From the NCBI GenBank assembly GCA_012519255.1, contig JAAYQQ010000104.1:1-46391 (forward strand): DNA of 46,391 nucleotides. The letters are read 5' to 3'. Source of the DNA: Methanobacteriota archaeon. GTDB taxonomy: Archaea > Thermoplasmatota > Thermoplasmata > Methanomassiliicoccales > Methanomassiliicoccaceae. The notes beneath the pieces were generated by a model. The model was not told where the DNA came from. It ran no database searches and saw only the letters and a program-made list of their open reading frames with translations. Positions 9,667-18,035 of this stretch are shown here, in pieces. The position numbers and the translations under genes are program-made. How positions within the stretch are numbered: the stretch's first letter is position 1; each line of letters starts with the position of its first letter.

Positions 9667-10305
9667 CTACAGCACCCTCTCCGACGGGCCCATGGTTGTT
9701 TTTACGTAGGCCGAGTCGATGTTCATTCTTCCCTTTTCAAGCTTAACAGTCACTCTCTTGAGGATGGTCTCGATATTCTCTGCCAGCTGTTCAGGGCTCA
9801 TCTCCACCGTGCCCACCGGAGCCTGGAAGGTTCTCCTGTTCCTAGTTCGTATGGAAACAGTCTTCCGAAGACTCTCTATCATGGGCGCGGGGTCGTCGCC
9901 AGGTAGTATGGGTTTGGGCATCTTGCCCCTGGGAGCTAGAACGATACCCAACCTCTTACCGATCTGGGGCATGAGGGGGGCCTCGGCGATGAAATAATCG
10001 ACCTGAGAGGCCACCTTCTTGGCTTGTTTCTTGTCGTCAGCAATCTCCCCAAGTTCCTCGGGGGTGATGACAAGATCGGCGACGCCTTTGGCCTTTTCAG
10101 CCAGTTCTGCGCCTCCGATAACACAAACCTTCAAGGCCTTGCCGTGACCATGTGGCAGAATGATATCTTCCTGTATCCTGTTCTTTGGAACAGACAGGTC
10201 TACATCCTTGAGGTTGATGGCCAAATCAACAGATTCCCTGAAATTCCTTTTAGGGGACGATTCCAGGGCCTTTTTGACGGCCACTATAGTTGTCTTATCT
10301 ACCAA
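9667..10305 (-). CDS. rpl1: 50S ribosomal protein L1
   Basis: FRESVDLAINLKDVDLSVPKNRIQEDIILPHG..., PRGKMPKP, SAYVKTTMGPS; TAG stop. Confidence 0.98.
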   Translation of the reverse strand: MVDKTTIVAVKKALESSPKRNFRESVDLAINLKDVDLSVPKNRIQEDIILPHGHGKALKVCVIGGAELAEKAKGVADLVITPEELGEIADDKKQAKKVASQVDYFIAEAPLMPQIGKRLGIVLAPRGKMPKPILPGDDPAPMIESLRKTVSIRTRNRRTFQAPVGTVEMSPEQLAENIETILKRVTVKLEKGRMNIDSAYVKTTMGPSERVL

Positions 10306-10408
10306 TCAAATTCCTCCTGTAGTGCAAGCGAGCCAATGCTCTCCTACAGTGCGAGGTTCCTAAACTAAGATATGCTTTTTAAACTTTGTGGAAGGGGGGA
10401 CCCTCGCT

Positions 10409-10888
10409 TTACTCAGCGAGGTGTTGGTCGAACTTGCCGGCCAGGATATCTTCGCGAATCGCTTTTGGATCCACTCCTTCCACGTTCACTCCCATAGATG
10501 TGCAGGTTCCTATGACCTCGAGCACCTTTCGCTTGAGGTCCTTTCCCATAAGGGAATCCCCCTTCATCTGTGCAACCTTGATCGCCTGTTCCATGCTGAG
10601 ATTCCCAACCTTGATGGAAGGTGCGGCGCCAGAGCCTTTCTCTATTCCTAGCTCCTTGGTTATGAGCGAGGAGGTTGGTGGGGTTCCGACCTTGATCTCG
10701 AAGTCTTTGGTCTTTGGATCGATGGAGATCTTGACTGGGACCTTCATCCCATCGAACGCTTTGGTCTTGGCATTGATCTCCTGGACGACCTTGGGAATAT
10801 TCACTCCCAGCGGGCCCAACGCAGGGCCCAGGGGCTGACCAGGGGTGGCTTTGCCTCCCTCTACTAGTACTTCAACTACATCTGTCAT
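10409..10888 (-). CDS. rpl11: 50S ribosomal protein L11
   Basis: VVEVLVEGGKATPGQPLGPALGPLGVNIPKVVQEINAKTKAFDGMKVPV; start trimmed from 10897. Confidence 0.98.
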   Translation of the reverse strand: MTDVVEVLVEGGKATPGQPLGPALGPLGVNIPKVVQEINAKTKAFDGMKVPVKISIDPKTKDFEIKVGTPPTSSLITKELGIEKGSGAAPSIKVGNLSMEQAIKVAQMKGDSLMGKDLKRKVLEVIGTCTSMGVNVEGVDPKAIREDILAGKFDQHLAE

Positions 10889-10909
10889 AAAGAACACCTC
10901 TCTCTATCG

Positions 10910-11791
10910 TTACCTATCTTTCTCAAGCACCCGGACATGGTCCCCGCGCACCGTCACCGGAATGGGAACCATGGCCTCGAACAGTTCCACCGTGATCTCT
11001 TCCTTGGCCTCGTCGATCTGCTGTACCCGGGCCTTCTCTCCCTTGAATGGGCCGGCCACAAGCTCGACGACGTCCCCCTCAGTGATCCCGGAGACCAATG
11101 GTTTGGGGGCGAGATAATGATCAATTTCTTCATAGGTGGTCTCACCATCTACGAAGCTGTGTGCTCTGCGCACACCCCTCACCGTCTCGCGCAGTTTTTC
11201 TGTATTCATTCCCTCGATGAGCACATATCCTCGCAGGTTTGTAGGGGAAAGGATAGCAGAGACATCCGACTTACCTGCCTTGGCTCGGCTGGAAATGTCA
11301 TCAGCAACATTCTTCTCATGACCGATGGATGTTTTGAGAGCTAGGATGGATTGCCTCGCTTCTGCGACATACTGAACCTGGTCGCAGTCTGTAGGGCAAT
11401 CTACCATGCACGCTTCCAGATCGATCATTACCTTATCCTTGTAAGAGGAACCTATGGGGGCGTGGGCCTCTAGGCGGAGATCCTTAGGCTGGGACCCCTC
11501 CAGGAAGAACTCGAACTCCTCTGTGGACTGGGAAGAGTGATTGTCATAAAGGGATGTACCTGTAGAATCGAACAGCCTTATGCTCCACTCCGCTGCATCA
11601 GCAGGGACCAGGGTAAGGTGTATCTTCATGCGCACCTTCTTCCTGGAATCCTCCTTACACTTGAGCTGGAGGCCCCAGCTGGTTGAACCTGAAGCGGGGA
11701 CCTTAGCCTCCACTCCCCTTTCCACGAATGATATCCTACCACTGGCCTCTTCAGAGGTCGCGGTTTGAAGGTCTTGAGTCATTTTAATCAA
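10910..11791 (-). CDS. spt5: Transcription elongation factor Spt5/NusG with extra N-terminal domain
   Basis: C-terminal ~155 aa are NGN + KOW (ILSPTNLRGYVLIEG..., GDVVELVAGPFKGEKARVQQIDEAKEEITVELFEAMVPIPVTVRGDHVRVL); N-terminal ~138 aa is additional. Confidence 0.95.
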   Translation of the reverse strand: MIKMTQDLQTATSEEASGRISFVERGVEAKVPASGSTSWGLQLKCKEDSRKKVRMKIHLTLVPADAAEWSIRLFDSTGTSLYDNHSSQSTEEFEFFLEGSQPKDLRLEAHAPIGSSYKDKVMIDLEACMVDCPTDCDQVQYVAEARQSILALKTSIGHEKNVADDISSRAKAGKSDVSAILSPTNLRGYVLIEGMNTEKLRETVRGVRRAHSFVDGETTYEEIDHYLAPKPLVSGITEGDVVELVAGPFKGEKARVQQIDEAKEEITVELFEAMVPIPVTVRGDHVRVLEKDR

Positions 11792-11807
11792 TTCCAGTGA
11801 TTTGCAT

Positions 11808-12032
11808 TTAGCCGAAATAGCCAGGCAGGACGTTCATGAGCAGATAGATAAGGAATCCTAGGCCTCCGATTATCAAGAGACCTAGACCCGTGATCTGCAT
11901 CACCTTTATGTATTCCTCAGTGGTGGGCTTGCGAGCCATTCTGATGACTCTTCCATATTTGCCCTTACCAATTCTCTTGGTCCGGTCCTCGATCCTGTGC
12001 TGCATCTCCCAGGATTTATCCACTATGTCCAT
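11808..12032 (-). CDS. secE: Protein translocase subunit SecE/Sec61-gamma
   Basis: 74 aa, PTTEEYIKVMQITGLGLLIIGGLGFLIYLLMNVL single TM; position next to nusG. Confidence 0.92.
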   Translation of the reverse strand: MDIVDKSWEMQHRIEDRTKRIGKGKYGRVIRMARKPTTEEYIKVMQITGLGLLIIGGLGFLIYLLMNVLPGYFG

Positions 12033-12075
12033 GTCACACCATCTCAGGACTGTAAGTTTCTATGATTAAAGACAT

Positions 12076-13179
12076 CTACTTAATAAAATCGACGTCTACT
12101 ATCTTTGAGGTCCTCTCTCTCTGTGGGCCGATGATGTTTTTGGACTTTACTCCGGTTATTACGACCATGACTCGAACGGCCTCTTCCAGGGCAGGATCGA
12201 CCGCGGCACCCCAGATGATACGGGCATTCGGTGACACCTTGGACTGGATAATTTGTGCGACCCTCTCCGCCTCGGCGATGGTCATACTCTCTCCACCGGT
12301 GACGTTGACCAATGCTCCAGTGGCTCCGGAGATGTCCACGTCGATCAAGGGAGAGTTTATAGCCTCGTTGACGGCGACATCTATGCGATCCTCTTCCTCA
12401 GACTCGCCCAGTCCGATCATGGCCACACCTGCGCCCTTCATGATAGTCTTGAGGTCGTTAAAGTCCAGGTTCACCAGTCCAGGCTTGGTGATGAGCTCGG
12501 TGATGCCCTTTATTGCTCTAACCAGCACCTCATCGGCAACCTTGAAGGCGGCGTTAAGGGCGAGCCGGGGACACAGCTCGATCAATTTGTCGTTGGGAAT
12601 AACAATTACAGTATCGGCGCTGTTGCGCAATCTCTCCAATCCCCACTCTGCATTCTCTGAGCGAATGACTCCCTCAGCCTTGAATGGATATGTAACCACT
12701 GCAACGGTCAAGGCGCCCATGTCCTTGGCGATCTTGGCCACGTAGGGGGCGGAACCAGTGCCCGTCCCTCCTCCCATGCCCGCGGTCACGAAAACGATAT
12801 CTGCGCCAGTGAGGAGTTTCCGAATCTCATTCTCTGCTTCCCTGGCCGCCTCCTCGCCTACCTGCGGCAATGCGCCTGCTCCCAGACCACGAGTGGCTCG
12901 GCGGCCCAATAATATCTTATGGGGAGATCGGACGGCCAAAAGGTGCTGCGCGTCAGTGTTGGCAGCATAGATATCTGCTCCGGCGATACCCACTTCAGAT
13001 AGGCGATCGATTGTGTTGGCGCCCCCTCCACCGCAACCGATGATCTTGATATTAGTTTTCAAGCTCTCCAGTACCTTGATGAGCTCTTGATCGGCGGAGG
13101 ATAACTCCTGATAGGTCGGACCTACATCCCCACTCTGTGAACCAGCGCGGGATATGGCGTCGCTGAGGAATGATTTCAT
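12076..13179 (-). CDS. ftsZ: Cell division protein FtsZ (copy A, FtsZ1-like)
   Basis: [49 protein letters not shown]; start MKSFLSDA at 13179; TAG stop. Confidence 0.97.
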   Translation of the reverse strand: MKSFLSDAISRAGSQSGDVGPTYQELSSADQELIKVLESLKTNIKIIGCGGGGANTIDRLSEVGIAGADIYAANTDAQHLLAVRSPHKILLGRRATRGLGAGALPQVGEEAAREAENEIRKLLTGADIVFVTAGMGGGTGTGSAPYVAKIAKDMGALTVAVVTYPFKAEGVIRSENAEWGLERLRNSADTVIVIPNDKLIELCPRLALNAAFKVADEVLVRAIKGITELITKPGLVNLDFNDLKTIMKGAGVAMIGLGESEEEDRIDVAVNEAINSPLIDVDISGATGALVNVTGGESMTIAEAERVAQIIQSKVSPNARIIWGAAVDPALEEAVRVMVVITGVKSKNIIGPQRERTSKIVDVDFIK

Positions 13180-13279
13180 GACAAGCCCTCCGGGGCGAAG
13201 CTCAGCACTAATAGTGATGAAGCGCCCGGGCAAGGGCTAACATACGTTGTTACTTTTAAACTTTTGCGGATGTGCATTT

Positions 13280-13299
13280 GCGGACAAGTGGTCCGACAG
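13280..13299. promoter_or_regulatory. Inverted repeat upstream of ftsZ-A, possible operator
   Basis: gCGGACaagtgGTCCGacag; about 100 nt upstream of the ftsZ-A start; shares GTCCGACA with the repeat upstream of the RHH gene. Confidence 0.35.
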
Positions 13300-13460
13300 C
13301 GTACTGGGATGAGCATTCGGCAACCGATGATAGTATTTGAGAACCACTCTCGCCGTTCTTGCATGGACCTCGTCATGATAGGTCGCTTAGCAAGATAGAA
13401 GGAAAGAAGGCCAAGGATCTCTCCCCAGCCTAGGGATTGCACTATGGTTGTTGGCCAGGC

Positions 13461-14591
13461 TCATCTGATTATATCTACATCAGTGTCCTTTAGACGACTA
13501 TTCTCAGAACTCCTACCCAATATCTGATTGGACTTTACTCCGGTTATTACGACCATGACTCTCATCTTGTCTTCCAGGGCAGGATCGACCGCGGCACCCC
13601 AGATGATACGGGCATTCGGTGACACCTTGGACTGGATGACCTCCGCGACCTTCTGCGCCTCAGAGATAGACATATCTGCCCCTCCCACCACGTTGACCAG
13701 TACTCCAGTGGCTCCGGAGATGTCCATGTCCAGTAATGGAGAGTTGAGGGCATCGTTGATCGCTTCGGTAGCGCGATCGTCGGCATCCTTGTCAGACTCG
13801 CCCAGTCCGATCATGGCCACACCTGCGCCTTTCATGATGGTCCTCACATCGTTAAAGTCCAGGTTCACCAGTCCAGGCTTGGTGATGAGCTCGGTGATGC
13901 CTTTTATGGCTCGCATGAGGACCTCATCGGCAACCTTGAAGGCGGCATTAATACTCAGGCGGGGACACAGCTCGATCAATTTGTCGTTGGGAATAACAAT
14001 TACAGTATCGGCGCTGTTGCGCAATCTCTCCAATCCCCACTCTGCATTTTCCATCCTGAGCCGCCCCTCGCCGCGGAACGGTAGAGTGGTCACGGCGACA
14101 GTCAATGCACCCATATCTTTGGCCTGCTTGGCCACGACAGCCGATGAGCCAGTACCGGTCCCGCCACCCATACCTGCAGTCACGAAGACGATATGAGCAT
14201 CAACAAGAGCTTTGCGCAGTTCATCTTCGGCTTCCCTGGCCGCCTCCTCGCCTACCTGCGGCAATGCGCCTGCTCCCAGACCACGAGTGGCTCGGCGGCC
14301 CAATAATATCTTATTTGGAGATCGAACGGCCAAAAGATGCTGCGCGTCAGTGTTGGCAGCATATAGCTCGGCCCCTACAATGCCTTCCTGGGCAATCCGG
14401 TTGATGGTGTTGCATCCACCTCCACCGCAACCGATGATCTTGATATTTGTTTTTAGCGTCTGGAGCAGTTCCAGCAGGTCAGCGTCAACATCACTGGGCT
14501 GCTCAAATGTTGGCCTGGCTGATGACGTGGGTGCGTATTGAGCACCGACAGGGTCTTCTCTAGCCAGGGCGTCTTCGACCAAAGATTTCAT
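13461..14591 (-). CDS. ftsZ: Cell division protein FtsZ (copy B, FtsZ1-like)
   Basis: [13 protein letters not shown]..., [39 protein letters not shown]. Confidence 0.97.
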   Translation of the reverse strand: MKSLVEDALAREDPVGAQYAPTSSARPTFEQPSDVDADLLELLQTLKTNIKIIGCGGGGCNTINRIAQEGIVGAELYAANTDAQHLLAVRSPNKILLGRRATRGLGAGALPQVGEEAAREAEDELRKALVDAHIVFVTAGMGGGTGTGSSAVVAKQAKDMGALTVAVTTLPFRGEGRLRMENAEWGLERLRNSADTVIVIPNDKLIELCPRLSINAAFKVADEVLMRAIKGITELITKPGLVNLDFNDVRTIMKGAGVAMIGLGESDKDADDRATEAINDALNSPLLDMDISGATGVLVNVVGGADMSISEAQKVAEVIQSKVSPNARIIWGAAVDPALEDKMRVMVVITGVKSNQILGRSSENSRLKDTDVDIIR

Positions 14592-14700
14592 AGTGCATCC
14601 CTTGAGCGTAGTAATCGTAATTTTAGGTATTAAATAATTATTGACCAGAGGTAAGCAATGGCAAAAATGAATATATGCTCCCTAGGGGATAGCCAGGAGC

Positions 14701-14976
14701 ATGATGGTACGGGCGGAGGCAAGGTTCATTGGTCTGGTCCAAGGAGTCTATTTTAGAGCCTACACGGTGAAGTTCGCCCGGCGGCGCGATCTCACCGGCT
14801 GGGTACGAAACCTTGAAGATGGGACGGTGGAAGCAGTGTTCGAGGGAACAAGAGAAGATATCTTAGAAGTCGTCCGCCAGCTACGAGAGGACCATCCATA
14901 TGCCAGGGTAGATGATCTGGAGATCAACTGGCTGCCTGCCACTGGAAAGTTTAGCTCCTTTGATATACATTATTGA
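14701..14976 (+). CDS. acyP: Acylphosphatase
   Basis: ARFIGLVQGVYFRAYTVKFARRRDLTGWVRNLEDGTVEAVFEG; VxGxVQGVxFR motif. Confidence 0.97.
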   Translation: MMVRAEARFIGLVQGVYFRAYTVKFARRRDLTGWVRNLEDGTVEAVFEGTREDILEVVRQLREDHPYARVDDLEINWLPATGKFSSFDIHY

Positions 14977-15822
14977 TCAGAGCACCTCTATGGAAACTCC
15001 ATAAGTCTTCTCGGGGAGATCCTTATGAACGCGCCAGGCAACGGCCTCGTCCATCTGCCCAGAGGCAAGGAACGCCTTTGTACGTTTGGGCACAGTGGTG
15101 ATGTTCATGACTGCTCCAGGCCGGGAAGGATCATCGAGGAAATCTGTCTCCATAAGGAAGCGGTCTCCCTTGGACAGGGCTTCTCTCATAGCGCTGCGGC
15201 TGGCCAATATCGATGGAACCAAGCCATAATTCTCATCTTCTCTTACCAGGGGTGAGGAATAGTGTTTGATCACTTTGTTTCTCTCCAATCCTGCCCGGTC
15301 AGCCATGGCAGCAAGCTCGGCCATTACTTGTGGAGTGCCCGATTCAGTGTGCAAGATGACTGGACAAGACGCTTCAGCTGCCAGCTCCATACCGTAGTAG
15401 AGAATGTCATTAGAAGCCTCCCAGATCTCTGAGCTTACCGGGAAGTGGGGTCGCCCGATCTCTCCAATCCCCACAGCCTCTTTTTCCAGCACCAGGTTCT
15501 GAGCCGCCTCCAAACCTTTCTTCATAATGTCTACACCCATCTCCAGTCCGTGTCTTTCTGCCAACCCAAGCAGCAGGACAGGATAGGGTCCCAGAGCGAC
15601 GAACACTCTGGTTTTACAGGTTTCATTGGCCTTCTTGGCCAGCTTAAGGGTGATCTCATAGGAGGTCCGGAAATCCTCACCTTTGACAATAGGGACCTCT
15701 TCATATGGGCTATGGCACAGCACGGCATGGGTGCCGCCGGCCCTGTAAAAATCAGCAAGGGCCACTAACCCTCGCCCATGGGGCTGGAGGTGAATATGAT
15801 TGTCTAATATGGGAATCTTCAG
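14977..15822 (-). CDS. TatD-related metal-dependent hydrolase; start apparently a non-canonical CTG overlapping the TBP stop
   Basis: Frame contains IPILDNHIHLQPHGRGLVALADFYRAGGTHAV; the HxH metal motif lies upstream of the first canonical start (GTG at 15765); no ATG/GTG/TTG in frame after the upstream TAG (15853-15855). Confidence 0.78.
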   Translation of the reverse strand: MKIPILDNHIHLQPHGRGLVALADFYRAGGTHAVLCHSPYEEVPIVKGEDFRTSYEITLKLAKKANETCKTRVFVALGPYPVLLLGLAERHGLEMGVDIMKKGLEAAQNLVLEKEAVGIGEIGRPHFPVSSEIWEASNDILYYGMELAAEASCPVILHTESGTPQVMAELAAMADRAGLERNKVIKHYSSPLVREDENYGLVPSILASRSAMREALSKGDRFLMETDFLDDPSRPGAVMNITTVPKRTKAFLASGQMDEAVAWRVHKDLPEKTYGVSIEVL

Positions 15823-16382
15823 CGCAGCAACCCCGCACTTTTGAGCTCTTCGCTAATCTTCGCGACAGCATCATCAGCGTCCTGCGGCTTCTTTGCCCCA
15901 GTACAAACAAGTTTTCCGGAGCCGAAGAGGAGGATTACCACCTTTGGCTCGTCGAGACGATACACCAGTCCAGGGAACTGTTCCGGTTCGTACTCTACCT
16001 TCTCCAGGCCAAGTGAAATAGCTATGGCGTTGAGATTTATCTCCTGTTCGAGATCTGACGAGGCGACGATGTTCTGGACTTCGACCTTAGGTTCCAGTGT
16101 AACCTTCATACCGATCTCTTGGAGCTGTTTGGCGACCTTGTGGATGGCCACTTTCACTTCCCCAAGGCTCTTGGCCCCGGTGCACACAACCTTGCCGCTC
16201 CGGAACAGCAGAGTAGCTGTCTTAGGTTCTTTGAGGCGATAGATGAGGCCGGGAAACTGCTCCGGTTCATACTCGGCACCATCTAATGCAAGGGCAATTG
16301 CCTGCAGGTCAAGCTCATCCCCTAACGCAGTGGAAGCCACCACGTTTTCGATCTTTATCTTGGCCATGAGGTCACCGCTCAT
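15819..16382 (-). CDS. tbp: TATA-box-binding protein
   Basis: Two TBP repeats: IENVVASTALGDELDLQAIALALDGAEYEPEQFPGLIYRL / VQNIVASSDLEQEINLNAIAISLGLEKVEYEPEQFPGLVYRL; start may be MAKIKIE. Confidence 0.98.
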   Translation of the reverse strand: MSGDLMAKIKIENVVASTALGDELDLQAIALALDGAEYEPEQFPGLIYRLKEPKTATLLFRSGKVVCTGAKSLGEVKVAIHKVAKQLQEIGMKVTLEPKVEVQNIVASSDLEQEINLNAIAISLGLEKVEYEPEQFPGLVYRLDEPKVVILLFGSGKLVCTGAKKPQDADDAVAKISEELKSAGLLR

Positions 16383-16610
16383 GGTATTTAAATGCCTTTA
16401 TATAGCTTTATCCTTAGACGCCCTACTCCTTTAAGGTGTTTTACAAGTGTGAATGCTCCGTCGAGGAAGACATCTGACCGGACCAACAATGCCTTAGAAA
16501 ATACAATTTTATATTGTGAGAATGAAGTTTCTACTGGGGGGCCATAGGATATCTGGCACTGCTGTGGCCTATGCGTTAAGTCTTATATAGTCAATAAGTC
16601 ATAATGACGT

Positions 16611-16643
16611 TTGTCCGACAAATTTAAGAAAATCGTCGGACAA
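16611..16643. promoter_or_regulatory. 9-bp perfect inverted repeat (TTGTCCGAC-N15-GTCGGACAA) near the predicted transcription start of the RHH gene
   Basis: Seen directly; lies between a TATA-like element (tcttatatag, 16581-16590) and the RHH start codon (16662). Confidence 0.6.
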
Positions 16644-16661
16644 TGCTCCCCGAGGCCTGAC

Positions 16662-16973
16662 ATGAGCGAAACTGAAAGGATCACTATCAGAATACCGAGC
16701 GAAAAGGTGAGCGCACTCAACAGCTTGGTAAAGGAGGGCAAATTCCCCACGATCTCCGATGCTATACGTGCAGCAATCGACAGTTTCGTGGAGACACACT
16801 TTACACCCGATCACATTGAAAGAATCACAGTGGAACTTCCCAAGGGGAATGTGGTAGAGCTCGAGTGCCTGGTTAAGGACGGGGATTCCATCTCTATCGA
16901 CGACGCCATTCGAAATGCGGTCAGAGAGTACACCCGCAAGAGGATCACCCGAGCTATGGAGGAGATGGACTAA
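16662..16973 (+). CDS. Tandem ribbon-helix-helix (CopG/CdrS-like) transcriptional regulator
   Basis: Two RHH-like units: ERITIRIPSEKVSALNSLVKEGKFPTISDAIRAAIDSFVE and ERITVELPKGNVVELECLVKDGDSISIDDAIRNAVREYTRKR; ORF track start is 16611. Confidence 0.85.
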   Translation: MSETERITIRIPSEKVSALNSLVKEGKFPTISDAIRAAIDSFVETHFTPDHIERITVELPKGNVVELECLVKDGDSISIDDAIRNAVREYTRKRITRAMEEMD

Positions 16974-16985
16974 CCGCCTCTCCGG

Positions 16986-18035
16986 GTGATGATGGTGGTC
17001 ATTCGAGACATAGATCGGGAGCTCAGCGAGGAGTGTGCCCCGCTCAAGATTCATGTTATCGGCTGTGGAGGGGGTGGCTGCAATAGTGTCAACCGTCTCA
17101 TGGATATAGGCATCCGGGGAGTAGAGACTGTAGCCATCAATACAGACAAGGTCCACCTCCAGACCATTAATTCCCATCGCCGTCTTCTGATCGGCGCTGC
17201 CATGACCAGGGGGCTGGGGGCTGGCGGTATTCCTGATGTGGGAGAGGCATGCATGGAGAATGCATTGGAGCCGCTGAATACCATCCTTAAGGATAGCGAT
17301 CTGACATTCATCACAGTAGGCATGGGCGGCGGAACAGGCACTGGTGTAGCGCCAATTGTGGCCAAGCAGGCCAAACGCCATGGTTCCGTGGTAATAGCAC
17401 TGGCCACCACTCCTTTTGACTTCGAGCGAGGCCGTCGCATGGAAGCGGCCTTATGGGGCATCAAGAAGCTAAACGAGAATGCTGATATGCTACTCTTGCT
17501 GGATAACAATCGTCTCCTCAATATGGCGGGAAACCTGCCAATGAATCAGGGCCTGGCGGTTATGGATCAGCTCATATCTGAAATCATAAAGGGGCTGGTG
17601 GAAGCACTCACTCTGCCGTCTTTGGTAAATCTTGATTATGCCGATCTCAGGACCATAATCCGCCATCGTGGTGTATCTACCATACTATATGGAGAGAGCA
17701 TCGACCCCGAGGGGGCTGTGCAGGATGCACTTAGTAATCCTCTTCTCGAGGTCGACTACGAGGGTGCCACTGGCGCGCTTATCCATGTTACGGGAGGGTC
17801 CAATCTTTCCACCAGGAAGGTCACCAAAGTGCTAAACGGCATCAGCGAGCAACTCGATCCAAATGCTCAGGTCATTTTCGGAGCCAGGGTGGATCCATCC
17901 TTGAGGGATCTGATAAAGGTCATGGCGGTGATCACGGGAATTCGTGAGACGCCGTCTCGCGAAAAGTTTCCGAGAAAGAGCAAGACCAGGTTAGACGATA
18001 CCCTAGGTGAGATCGCCTGCTCCTGCCGAGGGTGA
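16986..18035 (+). CDS. ftsZ: FtsZ-family GTPase, third copy (FtsZ2-like)
   Basis: [50 protein letters not shown]. Confidence 0.93.
   Translation: MMMVVIRDIDRELSEECAPLKIHVIGCGGGGCNSVNRLMDIGIRGVETVAINTDKVHLQTINSHRRLLIGAAMTRGLGAGGIPDVGEACMENALEPLNTILKDSDLTFITVGMGGGTGTGVAPIVAKQAKRHGSVVIALATTPFDFERGRRMEAALWGIKKLNENADMLLLLDNNRLLNMAGNLPMNQGLAVMDQLISEIIKGLVEALTLPSLVNLDYADLRTIIRHRGVSTILYGESIDPEGAVQDALSNPLLEVDYEGATGALIHVTGGSNLSTRKVTKVLNGISEQLDPNAQVIFGARVDPSLRDLIKVMAVITGIRETPSREKFPRKSKTRLDDTLGEIACSCRG

Noticed and set aside
16599-17381. 260-aa minus-strand ORF
   Set aside because: Antisense to the RHH and FtsZ2-like genes, which have strong family matches.
16986-18035. CetZ assignment for the third FtsZ
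   Set aside because: It keeps [22 protein letters not shown] and NLDYAD and resembles FtsZ; CetZ is not favoured without a phylogeny.
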